A stretch of DNA of 18,094 nucleotides from an uncultured Alphaproteobacteria bacterium (GCA_937967795.1 CALBSK010000111.1:1-18094); one strand, 5' to 3'; counted from the stretch's first letter, positions 7,146 through 14,126 are shown. Numbers and translations: made by a program. The notes: a model not told the origin generated them from the letters alone.

Positions 7146-7744
7146 TTTAGAAAAATCGTTTGAAGCTTGTTTTCTATGGCGTTCATAATTTCGTTTAAGG
7201 GAGAGTGAATATCAGAATCTGAAGTATCAATAATCAAACCTCCCAGTTCTTGAGTTTTACGCCTCAAGACTTCTGCCCAATTGTTCATTGTCTCATTTGC
7301 AAGCTCCGGTTGTAAACGATGCCTTATAAGTCGATGTTCGCGAACTTTTTTATCAGCATGAAGCAATATCAATATATAACGTGAGACATCAAGCTCGTTG
7401 CAAGCATCGACAGCAAATTGCGGGTTAAATTGACCTTCTAAAATAACCACCTTTTTATCTTTCTCTGAAACAAGTTGCTGCATCCATTGATGAGTCATGA
7501 CTTCTTGCCATTTTTCTCCTGATCCATACTCTTTAATCATCTCTTCAGGACTGGGAACTCCTATACGATCAAAGTACTCTACCCGAACAAGGGTTGGATC
7601 TAACTTTTGTTCAAGTGCTTGGGTCAGATAAGATTTTCCTACACCTGAAGCACCTGTTATAAATACAAAAAGGGGCGAGCCCAATAACGAAGAGTCGTTT
7701 TGTAAAAAGGTGTTAAAGTGTTTAACGATCATTATGGGCATCAT
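7142..7744 (-). CDS. P-loop kinase-like ATPase
   Basis: A 200-residue protein with a Walker A motif, FITGASGVGKSYL at 28-40, and a probable Walker B strand KKVVILEGQF about 70 residues later. HADKKVREHRLIRHRL has the Arg-rich lid expected of nucleoside-monophosphate-kinase-like and small-molecule kinases. It resembles the chloramphenicol-phosphotransferase / shikimate-kinase / adenylate-kinase superfamily more than AAA+ machines. Starts at 7744 and 7741 (two ATGs) or 7732 are all possible; none has a clear ribosome site. The stop overlaps the APH start, so the two are co-translated and may act on related substrates, which is inference. Confidence 0.7.
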   Translation of the reverse strand: MMPIMIVKHFNTFLQNDSSLLGSPLFVFITGASGVGKSYLTQALEQKLDPTLVRVEYFDRIGVPSPEEMIKEYGSGEKWQEVMTHQWMQQLVSEKDKKVVILEGQFNPQFAVDACNELDVSRYILILLHADKKVREHRLIRHRLQPELANETMNNWAEVLRRKTQELGGLIIDTSDSDIHSPLNEIMNAIENKLQTIFLK

Positions 7745-7894
7745 TATGAATCATTTTTATATTAAATTAAAGTTACAATCTTCTCCTAATCACTTTGCCA
7801 TCACAGCATTGATTAAGCTTGCTATTGGTTCTCCAACACCCGAGAAAGTAAAGAAAACCCTCGCTATGTATGTCTATACGGCGTTGAAAAACAC

Positions 7895-7924
7895 TTGACT
7901 TTTATATTGCATTAACAATATAAA
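7895..7924 (+). promoter_or_regulatory. sigma70-like promoter of the exported repeat protein
   Basis: TTGACT (7895-7900) and TATAAA (7919-7924) are separated by 18 bp in very AT-rich sequence, 30 bp upstream of the start at 7955; GGAG at 7944-7947 is the ribosome site. Confidence 0.6.
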
Positions 7925-7954
7925 TTATTTAATTATATCTTATGGAGTGAATTT

Positions 7955-8800
7955 ATGTTAAAAATTATATTAGCTAGTGTTACTGCTTTCTCTTTTTCTA
8001 GTGCAGCATGGAGTATGGACGCCGATATTCCCGGTAAAGAAGAATTATCAAGCCGGTTTCAAGGTCAACGCGTCCTTCATGATATTCATAAAAAATATCA
8101 AGAAATGAACGGTGTAGCCCACCCAGAAGATCAAATGAAAATTTCCAACGAAGCGAGATCCATTTCTATTTGCTTTTTGGACAATGAAGGAAGAACATGG
8201 AAAATAGATAACGTAAAGTTTGGTCATAATGAATCTTCAGATATTATAAATGAACTTGGAGATTGTGAATTTACTTATATGGTGTCAAGCAATATACTTA
8301 TTTCCAAACAAAAAGAATTTCTTAAGAGCACTAATAAAACTCAAGGTCTTTTTCATAAAGACGGTAGAAATAAATTACAGTTTACGTTTACGCGGCTTCC
8401 GAGCGTTCTCCCGACAAAAAGTGAGCTGACCCGCCTTTTAAATGAGCATAAAGAAGATCTTGAAAAGATATATACCACATGTAAGCAGAATATGGTAACT
8501 GAGTCTAAAGCTATGGCTTTTGATGTGCGAGATGCACAAGGACAAGTTTGGCAAATAGATGAAGTAAATTTCGGACCCAGACAGTCTCCCGCAATTTTAA
8601 ATAATCCCAACCTTTATTCATTGGGTTATGACGCCCCTATGTCTCTCGATGGACATAAGGGGACTCGAGAATCCATTCCATCAAAGCAATATTATGACGC
8701 TCGAGAAAATGCTTCAGCAATTACCGCTATCTTTATAAACAAAGGTGATGGAAGAAAGAGCAGTTCAAATGCACTTACTTTTAGGCTTACAAAAAAGTAA
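7955..8800 (+). CDS. exported protein with duplicated domain
   Basis: A 281-residue protein with a short Sec signal peptide (hydrophobic core ILASVTAFSFSSAAWS, probable cleavage near residue 20). The mature part appears to be two copies of one domain. Copy one (67-148) opens ARSISICFLDNEGRTWKIDN, then VKFGHNESSDI, and ends LQFTFTRL. Copy two (184-279) opens SKAMAFDVRDAQGQVWQIDE, then VNFGPRQSPAI, and ends ALTFRLTK. The shared pattern is a beta strand, D-x-x-G-x-x-W-x-I-D-x-V-x-F-G, then a beta-rich stretch, joined by a helical linker (155-183). I recognise no named family. It is a single-gene unit with its own promoter, GGAG ribosome site and terminator. A periplasmic or surface role is inferred from the signal peptide only. 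Confidence 0.8.
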   Translation: MLKIILASVTAFSFSSAAWSMDADIPGKEELSSRFQGQRVLHDIHKKYQEMNGVAHPEDQMKISNEARSISICFLDNEGRTWKIDNVKFGHNESSDIINELGDCEFTYMVSSNILISKQKEFLKSTNKTQGLFHKDGRNKLQFTFTRLPSVLPTKSELTRLLNEHKEDLEKIYTTCKQNMVTESKAMAFDVRDAQGQVWQIDEVNFGPRQSPAILNNPNLYSLGYDAPMSLDGHKGTRESIPSKQYYDARENASAITAIFINKGDGRKSSSNALTFRLTKK

Positions 8801-8827
8801 TACCATTCCCAACATCATTCCAGCATT

Positions 8828-8860
8828 AGAAAATCTTAGCAAATGCTAGGATTTTCTTAT
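8828..8860 (+). terminator. rho-independent terminator
   Basis: AGAAAATCTTAGC (8828-8840) pairs with GCTAGGATTTTCT (8845-8857) through 13 positions with one T-G wobble, around an AAAT loop. The descending arm is T-rich and ends TTTTCTTAT. It lies 28 bp after the exported repeat-protein gene. Confidence 0.7.
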
Positions 8861-8943
8861 AGCTGAAATCCCGAGAAATTCTTGATTGAAAGCATGTTGT
8901 GACTGTCCCCTAAGATTAACTATGGCTGTAGTCTTGTCCTATG

Positions 8944-9540
8944 CTAAGACCCATTTACTTGATCATAACGAAGCCTTTTATGAAACCGGTCTTTACTTCC
9001 ATGCCAGAACTCTATGGATTCTGAGGCAAGATGATAAGCAAGCCATTCCGCGGGGCGTTTAATTTTTTCATTTGTTTTTATAAGACTAGAAATTTTGTCT
9101 CTCATCTCCCTTTCATCCGCCATCGGAGTGCTTTGGCATGACAGGGCAGTCACAGCTTGAGCTTCACGAGTTTTCGCATAAAATAACTCATCTGACTTCT
9201 CGTTTGAAAGTCGCATAACCTGGCCTTGAAAGTTTACCTGTTGTAAGGTTTCACGCCACCATAAAGTCCCAGCAGCCCATGGATTAGATTCTAGATCTTT
9301 TCCTTTTGCACTTGTTTGGCTGGTTCCAAATATGACACCTTTTTCATCGCACTCCTTTAATAAAACAACACGGCTTGATGGATGATTAAGCCCATTAACA
9401 GTTGATAAAACCATTCCTCGAGGCTCATTAACCCCTACTCTTTCCGCAATTTCCAACCATTTCTGTAAGAGAAAGAGAGGATTTTTAGGAGGAGCATCAA
9501 AACCTAGGTCGATGAGGGTCGAGCTACCTTCGAGTGTCAT
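8944..9540 (-). CDS. PhzG/PdxH-family FMN-dependent oxidase
   Basis: A 198-residue flavoprotein of the pyridoxamine-5'-phosphate oxidase fold. FMN-binding segments are visible: SSRVVLLK (55-62), SAKGKDL (77-83), WWRETLQQV (94-102) and the C-terminal FWHGSKDRFHKRLRY (178-192). Several details recall PhzG, the phenazine-pathway oxidase, more than housekeeping PdxH: PLFLLQKWL near the N-terminus, GVIFGTSQTSAKG, and especially W-R-E-T-x-Q-Q, where PdxH usually has W-x-x-L-x-R-Q-V. No other phenazine genes are nearby, so a PdxH-like role in pyridoxal-phosphate salvage, or an unknown oxidation, is equally possible. Start ATG 9540 has a strong AAGAAGG ribosome site. It is the last gene of a minus-strand series. 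Confidence 0.8.
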   Translation of the reverse strand: MTLEGSSTLIDLGFDAPPKNPLFLLQKWLEIAERVGVNEPRGMVLSTVNGLNHPSSRVVLLKECDEKGVIFGTSQTSAKGKDLESNPWAAGTLWWRETLQQVNFQGQVMRLSNEKSDELFYAKTREAQAVTALSCQSTPMADEREMRDKISSLIKTNEKIKRPAEWLAYHLASESIEFWHGSKDRFHKRLRYDQVNGS

Positions 9541-9591
9541 TATACCTTCTTTCTTTATAGAGGCTATCTAATCTATAACTTTCCAATATAT

Positions 9592-10071
9592 TTACCATAT
9601 CAGCCCTAAAATAGAGGAAGTGGATATTGGCCCAAAAACGCGGCTATCATCATGTTGCGCAGAAAGATTGTCGGATAACACGAAAACATGACCTGCTGGA
9701 ACCTGAAATGGTTTATCAATGGCAAAAGTACCATACTCCCAACCCGACCAATTTCTATAAATTACCTTATCATCAAGAAAAACATTATTCAAAATTACCT
9801 TACCTTCTCTAATCTCTATGACGTCATTTCCCAAGGCGACGATCCTGGATATCCACTTTTTTCCCTCATGCTTGAAGATGATTATGTCCCTTATTTGATA
9901 ATGATGGAGGTAGGGAGATATTCTATTCAGAAAGTAGAGTTTCCCATCCCTGATAGCTGGTTCCATACAATCTCCAGAGATACGATACGGCGTAGCAAGT
10001 TCTCTCCCCACACTTATTAATAATATAATGGCTATAGCTGAAAATATAATTTTATATCTATTCTTTTTCAT
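9592..10071 (-). CDS. signal peptidase I-like protein (S26) with altered active site
   Basis: A 159-residue protein with an N-terminal membrane anchor (IIFSAIAIILLIS, 8-20) and the S26 signal-peptidase layout. Box B reads SGDCMEPAI (32-40), box D WISRIVALGND (73-83), and box E LSDNLSAQHDDSRVFGPI (132-149). The nucleophile position of the S-M-x-P motif is Cys35 instead of Ser, and the residue aligned with the general-base Lys (K-R-x-x-G-L-P-G-D) is Ser75. Folding-related residues, including DDSR and FGPI, are kept. It may be a specialised processing enzyme with a Cys nucleophile or an inactive homologue. It is shorter than E. coli LepB (324) and near the size of Gram-positive or TraF-like enzymes. 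AGAG gives a modest ribosome site. Confidence 0.75.
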   Translation of the reverse strand: MKKNRYKIIFSAIAIILLISVGRELATPYRISGDCMEPAIRDGKLYFLNRISPYLHHYQIRDIIIFKHEGKKWISRIVALGNDVIEIREGKVILNNVFLDDKVIYRNWSGWEYGTFAIDKPFQVPAGHVFVLSDNLSAQHDDSRVFGPISTSSILGLIW

Positions 10072-10166
10072 AACAATCTCTATTATTTCTTTAACATAAC
10101 AGCTAAAAGATCTTAGTGTTACGATAGCCTCTCATTCGGCATACAATCTTGTAGTCAACAAGGACT

Positions 10167-10571
10167 TCATCGATTATCCGTTTTGCTCTGAGATTTCTCA
10201 TAATAAGCTTCTTTTAAATGCTCTGGCTCATTAAGTTCATTATAATCTAAGAGAATTTCTTCTCCGGCTTTGATATCGCAAAGTGCAATCACTCTCTTTT
10301 CAAGGGTTATTGAAACGTTTGGATCATGGGAATGATTCAAGTACCACCCAATTTCCATGCGATCAAACCGTTCTGGGCATAGGCATTCTTTATCATTTAG
10401 AAAAATACAGTATTTGAGAAATCCGTTTGGAATATCTTTTGTGTTCATTGTTCTTGGAGAATGGGTTCCAGAAAAAATCCTCGTCCCCTTGAGTATATCA
10501 TGGGTTGTGAATACCCCTATGCCGCCAATTTGTGAAGGCTGTAAAATAAATGAAAACTCACTCCATTGCAT
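10167..10571 (-). CDS. stand-alone SET-domain protein
   Basis: At 134 residues it is almost entirely a SET domain, the lysine methyltransferase fold using S-adenosylmethionine. Visible motifs in order are IGGIGVFTTHDILKGTRI (15-32, motif I), GWYLNHSHDPNV (75-86, the NHSxxPN SAM-binding motif) and IKAGEEILLDYNEL (100-113, GEEhxhDY with the catalytic-site tyrosine). There is no post-SET cysteine cluster. The start has GGAG 8 nt upstream. SET proteins of this short kind occur in many bacteria, and longer ones are secreted effectors in Chlamydia and Legionella. No signal peptide is visible here. The target, bacterial or host, is unknown. Confidence 0.8.
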   Translation of the reverse strand: MQWSEFSFILQPSQIGGIGVFTTHDILKGTRIFSGTHSPRTMNTKDIPNGFLKYCIFLNDKECLCPERFDRMEIGWYLNHSHDPNVSITLEKRVIALCDIKAGEEILLDYNELNEPEHLKEAYYEKSQSKTDNR

Positions 10572-10631
10572 TCTAAATTCTCCATAGTTTTAAGATGTTA
10601 TAACATAGGAACTGATTAACTTGTTCATTCC

Positions 10632-10838
10632 CTATCGACTTTTGACCAACAGGAGTTTATAAGGCAGGGCTCCAAACAAAATTCCTGAACTAATGCCAAA
10701 AGCCACAATGATTCCATACTTCTTGCCTTGGCTAAAAGCACGACTGGCAATGTAGAGAACGTCTGCGCCAGGTGTAAGGTTTAAAAGAAGCGTCGCCCCT
10801 AAGAAGAGAATAATCTGGGATAAGTCGGGCATTATCAT
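10632..10838 (-). pseudogene. truncated LysE/RhtB-type exporter
   Basis: The 68-residue frame starts like an amino-acid exporter of the LysE/RhtB family: a hydrophobic first helix, then LLLNLTPGADVLYIASRAFSQGKKYGIIVAFGISSG. The L-T-P-G-x-D signature and the following S-x-G-x-x-x-G region are both typical. The match ends near GILFGAL, after which PYKLLLVKSR and a stop follow. The family needs about 200 residues and five or six membrane helices, so about two thirds of the protein is missing and no continuation is found downstream. It is a remnant left by a deletion. Confidence 0.75.
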
Positions 10839-10981
10839 AGGGATCGTTTCCTTTAATCAAAGCAATTTTAATGTAGCTTTTTACTCTTCATAACGCCAGT
10901 ATGTCATGAGAACTCATAGACACATTGTCACGGACAAGACTTAAAGGATAACCGAAAGATATCTTCTGATAATTTACGAAT

Positions 10982-12178
10982 ATGAAACAAGCACTTTCAA
11001 AGGGGATGATCTTGAGTGCCATCATTCTCATGGATATCTTAACAGGGATGGAATTTGATCTCTTTGTTCCTAGCTTTCCTGAGCTACAAAGTCATTTTAA
11101 TTTATCGGCATTTTGGGTCGAAGCCCTACTGTCCGTCAATTTTGCAGGGTATTTTTTAAGCTTGTTTTTTGTAGGTGGTCTTGCTGATCACTATGGTCGT
11201 AAGCCCATCATATTGCTTGGCCTTGCGGCATTTATCCTCGGGAGTATCGCTTGTTTATGGTCACCTTCATATGGAGTGATGTTGAGCGGCCGCTTTCTTC
11301 AGGGCGCAGGCATTGCAGCGCCTGCGATTCTGAGTTTTTTAATTATTGCTGATTCCTATCCTCTTAGGCAGCAACAATCCTTAATGGGGATACTCGATGG
11401 GCTCATGAATTTTTCTGTAGGGGCTGCTCCTGTCCTTGGGAGCTATATTGCTCTTTATTTCCATTGGCAGGGTAATTTTATGGTGCTTTTAGTTTTAGGA
11501 CTGGTGACATTCATTATGACCGTACTTTTTATCCCCTCTCATAAACTGCCTGAGCACAAGAAAACTCTCTCCGTACGTGGATATATCCCTATATTCCAAT
11601 CAAAACCCCTGCTCCTTTTGATTGTGCATATTGTCTTTGGCTTTGTGCCTTATTGGGTCTTTGTGGGGATGTCTCCTTTACTCTACATAGAAGACTTAGG
11701 CGTGAGTCTCGCGCACTTTGGTTATTACCAGGGAGCGTTAGCCTTTGTCTTTGGACTGGGGAGCATCCTCTTTAGCCTAATTGTTAGCAGGTATGATCAA
11801 AAGGAAATATTATATATTTCAAGTCAAATTCTCATTGCTGGCTTAATAAGTCTTGCTTGGGTCACTTTTCAGGATAGTTCCAATCCAGTGTTAATTACAC
11901 TCGCCTTTCTTCCCTTTATTATAGCCAGGATTATTCCGAGTATCATACTTCAACCCTTGTGCTTGAATTTCATGCCACAAGCAAAAGGGCGAGTATCCGC
12001 AATTCTCCAAGGAGGGCGTCTTGTCTTTGCATCGGTCTGTCTTCAACTTGCTGGCTACTTTTACCAAGGATCATTTCGCAATATCGGGATTATTATCGCA
12101 TTCTTCATTCTTCTTACGATCATAACTTTGTTTTTTGTGCTCAAAAACCGTGAAATTATGGAATTACCTCGGGCATAA
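10982..12178 (+). CDS. MFS drug-efflux transporter, Bcr/CflA type
   Basis: A 398-residue inner-membrane protein with about twelve hydrophobic helices. The loop between helices 2 and 3 carries MFS motif A (GGLADHYGRKPIILLG), followed by SGRFLQGAGIAAPAIL in helix 4 and GLMNFSVGAAPVLGSYIA in helix 5, close to the motif C of drug:H+ antiporters. Together with the D-x-x-x-P-S-F-P segment in helix 1 (DLFVPSFPEL) this is the Bcr/CflA pattern. Proton-driven export of a toxic compound is the usual role; the substrate is unknown. ATG 10982 is kept despite a weak ribosome site; the next ATG (11006) has AGGGG directly against it, too close. A weak TTGTCA at 10925 could be part of a promoter. It stands alone between minus-strand genes. 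Confidence 0.85.
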   Translation: MKQALSKGMILSAIILMDILTGMEFDLFVPSFPELQSHFNLSAFWVEALLSVNFAGYFLSLFFVGGLADHYGRKPIILLGLAAFILGSIACLWSPSYGVMLSGRFLQGAGIAAPAILSFLIIADSYPLRQQQSLMGILDGLMNFSVGAAPVLGSYIALYFHWQGNFMVLLVLGLVTFIMTVLFIPSHKLPEHKKTLSVRGYIPIFQSKPLLLLIVHIVFGFVPYWVFVGMSPLLYIEDLGVSLAHFGYYQGALAFVFGLGSILFSLIVSRYDQKEILYISSQILIAGLISLAWVTFQDSSNPVLITLAFLPFIIARIIPSIILQPLCLNFMPQAKGRVSAILQGGRLVFASVCLQLAGYFYQGSFRNIGIIIAFFILLTIITLFFVLKNREIMELPRA

Positions 12179-12218
12179 TAAGCCCTTAAAATAAATTGTT
12201 TGGAATAAGCTGAGAGCC

Positions 12219-12890
12219 TTACCCATAAGAAGGAGGTCCTTCAGGATGAATAAAATCATTTTGGAGACTTATCTCGATCCTTTCTTTTCCTCCTCCAATA
12301 TTGACTCTTTTTAAACTGACAAATCCCACTTCAGATGTTGATTTGACATGTGTTCCTCCACAGGGAACTTCAGCAAATCCAGCAATTTCCCAAAACCGTC
12401 GCTGGGTCTCAACATTAGTAAAGCCTGTGTGAATAAGCTCGCCTTTTTCGATGATCTGGTTATACTCTGCTAATATGTCTTCAAAAATAAATGAGATGTT
12501 TTTATCAAAGGCAAAGTCTATACGGGCTTTGGTTTCGGCAATATGAGCCCCAATTTTTTCTACGCCAAGTTTACGGGTAACAAGCTCAAGAATAAGCTCT
12601 GCTGCAAAATGGAGCCGCATAAGCCTGTATCTTCGGGGCCAGTTAATTTCCATTGTTACCGTATCTCCAGGAGAAAACTCTTGTTCCTTTTCAAAGGTAT
12701 AATAAATAAGATTGTCCTCAATCTCAGAGTGAACAATAGGAAGTCCATTGAGGGTAGCCTTATCGCTTTCTTGCCCTCCTGAAAAAGAAAAAGCAATTGT
12801 TTCTTCAAGCAAGAGACGGCCGCCAAAAACAGCTACGACTTTCGTCGTTAAACGCTGCTGATAAGGATTATCCCAAAAAACTTTTCTCAC
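12219..12890 (-). CDS. AlaX-type alanyl-tRNA editing protein
   Basis: A 223-residue stand-alone relative of the alanyl-tRNA synthetase editing domain, which hydrolyses mischarged Ser- or Gly-tRNA(Ala). Seen: a family-like N-terminus RKVFWDNPYQ, FSFSGGQESDKATL (34-47, the G-G-Q-x-x-D motif), and PCGGTHVKSTSEVG (176-189, the C-x-x-x-H zinc half-site). The other zinc half-site, normally H-x-x-x-H, reads RLHFAAELIL with Glu98 in place of the second His. The GTG at 12890 matches the family N-terminus and has GAG 10 nt upstream; the frame stays open back to a TAG at 12987 but offers no ATG, GTG or TTG. The gene is divergent from the MerR/TipA regulator. Confidence 0.8.
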   Translation of the reverse strand: MRKVFWDNPYQQRLTTKVVAVFGGRLLLEETIAFSFSGGQESDKATLNGLPIVHSEIEDNLIYYTFEKEQEFSPGDTVTMEINWPRRYRLMRLHFAAELILELVTRKLGVEKIGAHIAETKARIDFAFDKNISFIFEDILAEYNQIIEKGELIHTGFTNVETQRRFWEIAGFAEVPCGGTHVKSTSEVGFVSLKRVNIGGGKERIEISLQNDFIHPEGPPSYG

Positions 12891-12980
12891 TGTATATTTT
12901 CTCGAACCAGTTATTTTTCGCTCTGTGGAGAAATCATAGAAGGTAAAATCATAAGCTGCATTAAAAATTAAAAAAACTTC

Positions 12981-13011
12981 TTGACCCTAACCTTGCGTCA
13001 TACCTTAGCGT
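12981..13011 (+). promoter_or_regulatory. MerR-type promoter with 19-bp spacer
   Basis: TTGACC (12981-12986) and TAGCGT (13006-13011) are separated by 19 bp, the overlong spacing that MerR-family activators correct by untwisting DNA. CTAA (12987-12990) and TTAG (13005-13008) form the outer arms of a weak dyad in the spacer. The site lies just upstream of the merR-like gene, so autoregulation is likely. Confidence 0.5.
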
Positions 13012-13032
13012 AGCAAACAAGGAGAAAAAACG

Positions 13033-13980
13033 ATGACCCAATGGCATGTGAATGAACTGAGTAAACTGACGAAAGTTTCGGTCCGAACACTACATCATTA
13101 CGATAAAATTGGCTTACTCAAGCCCTCATTAAGACGACCTAATGGGTATCGTTTGTACTCTGAAAAGGATTTATTGAAACTACAGCAGATTCTTGCCCTC
13201 AAGTTTTTTGGCTTTAAGCTGTCGCGCATCAAAACCCTAATGCAAGAAGACATCAACGTGTTTGACCATTTCCGGGCTCAACAGAACTTTCTTGAACAGC
13301 AGGTGAAATCGTTGAAAGTTGCGAGCAAAACCCTTGAGGCAATCCTCTGTGAAAAAAATTCCAATAAACCCATTCCGTGGGAAACCATACTTAAACTGAT
13401 AGAGGATTATCAAATGACACAAGAGTTAGATCATCCATGGGTTGCAAAAGTGCTTAACCCAGAGGAACTTAAAGAATATGCACAGTTCGAACAAAATTTA
13501 AAGACGAGGTATACGGAGAATCAGAAAAAAAACCATGAACAAAATTGGCTGGACCTCGTAGCCCAGGTGGAAGCCAATCTCGATAAAGATCCAGCCACTG
13601 ATTTCGGGATCTCCATTGGAAAACAGTGTATGGACATGGTGAATAGCTGGTATGGTAAAGAGCATGCCACTTTACGTACGTCCATTTGGGAAAAAGGTTA
13701 CAAAAAAGGTAAAATGGAGGGAGAGCATGGCTTATCTCCTCAAGTTGTTGATTGGCTAGATAGGGCAGTGGCTAAATATTATAGAAAGCGTGCTTACACT
13801 ATTCTCTCGTCAGTCGAGACGCAACCTTCTGATACAGTCCTAAAACACTGGAACGCGTTATTGGAAGATATGCATGGCGATGATCAAACTCAAAATGACG
13901 CTTTTTACGAAATGGCTATGAAAGATGATAAAATTAGCCCAGCCGCTAAAAACTGGCTAAAGAAAATACATACCTCATAA
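13033..13980 (+). CDS. MerR-family regulator with TipAS drug-sensing domain
   Basis: A 315-residue regulator. Residues 3-72 are the MerR winged helix (WHVNELSKLTKVSVRTLHHYDKIGLL, then R-x-x-N-G-Y-R-L-Y, then LALKFFGFKLSRIKTLM). Residues 75-110 form the dimerisation coiled coil. Residues about 140-312 match the TipAS antibiotic-recognition domain, an all-helical globin-like fold that in TipA and SkgA-type proteins binds thiopeptides or other amphipathic drugs. A strong GGAG ribosome site precedes the ATG, and the promoter has the 19-bp MerR spacer. No exporter is immediately downstream, but an MFS pump lies 0.9 kb away. Ligand and targets beyond itself are unknown. Confidence 0.88.
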   Translation: MTQWHVNELSKLTKVSVRTLHHYDKIGLLKPSLRRPNGYRLYSEKDLLKLQQILALKFFGFKLSRIKTLMQEDINVFDHFRAQQNFLEQQVKSLKVASKTLEAILCEKNSNKPIPWETILKLIEDYQMTQELDHPWVAKVLNPEELKEYAQFEQNLKTRYTENQKKNHEQNWLDLVAQVEANLDKDPATDFGISIGKQCMDMVNSWYGKEHATLRTSIWEKGYKKGKMEGEHGLSPQVVDWLDRAVAKYYRKRAYTILSSVETQPSDTVLKHWNALLEDMHGDDQTQNDAFYEMAMKDDKISPAAKNWLKKIHTS

Positions 13981-13987
13981 GAAAAAG

Positions 13988-14017
13988 GGCGGATTTTCCC
14001 ATAAGGAAAAATCCGCC
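13988..14017 (+). terminator. terminator-like hairpin after the MerR/TipA gene
   Basis: GGCGGATTTT (13988-13997) pairs perfectly with AAAATCCGCC (14008-14017), and the stem can extend by two G-C pairs with a bulge. It starts 8 bp after the stop codon. The tail TCTCTTTCC is pyrimidine-rich but not a clean T-run; on the other strand the hairpin is followed by CTTTTTC, so it could act for both directions. Confidence 0.55.
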
Positions 14018-14019
14018 TC

Positions 14020-14126
14020 TCTTTCCAAAACTTCATAAAACCTATCCTTTGCTTGGCGTTCAAGCCCAGGATGGTGTCCACATTTTTCTAAAAAGATAAA
14101 CAGCCTCTTTCTTACCAATTAACGGC
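14020..14126 (-). pseudogene. possible alpha/beta-hydrolase C-terminal remnant
   Basis: On the minus strand a startless frame reads FLEKCGHHPGLERQAKDRFY. It resembles the C-terminus of alpha/beta hydrolases, where G-H-x-P carries the catalytic histidine and is followed by a final helix. Just upstream in another frame, IGKKEAV resembles the G-x-x-D segment that precedes it, which suggests an internal deletion. It has no start, no nucleophile elbow, and runs into the terminator hairpin. It is a short remnant at best, and the family call is tentative. Confidence 0.3.

Noticed and set aside
7746..7898. Possible 50-residue plus-strand gene between the kinase-like gene and the exported repeat protein
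   Set aside because: No ribosome site or recognisable motif, and it abuts the divergent kinase start and runs into the promoter at 7895. It may be a remnant but cannot be supported.
8944..9540. A phenazine biosynthesis locus
   Set aside because: Only the PhzG-like oxidase is present; no other phz-type gene occurs in the window.
9688..10020. 110-codon open frame on the plus strand
   Set aside because: It is antisense to the signal-peptidase-like gene, which has clear family motifs and a ribosome site.
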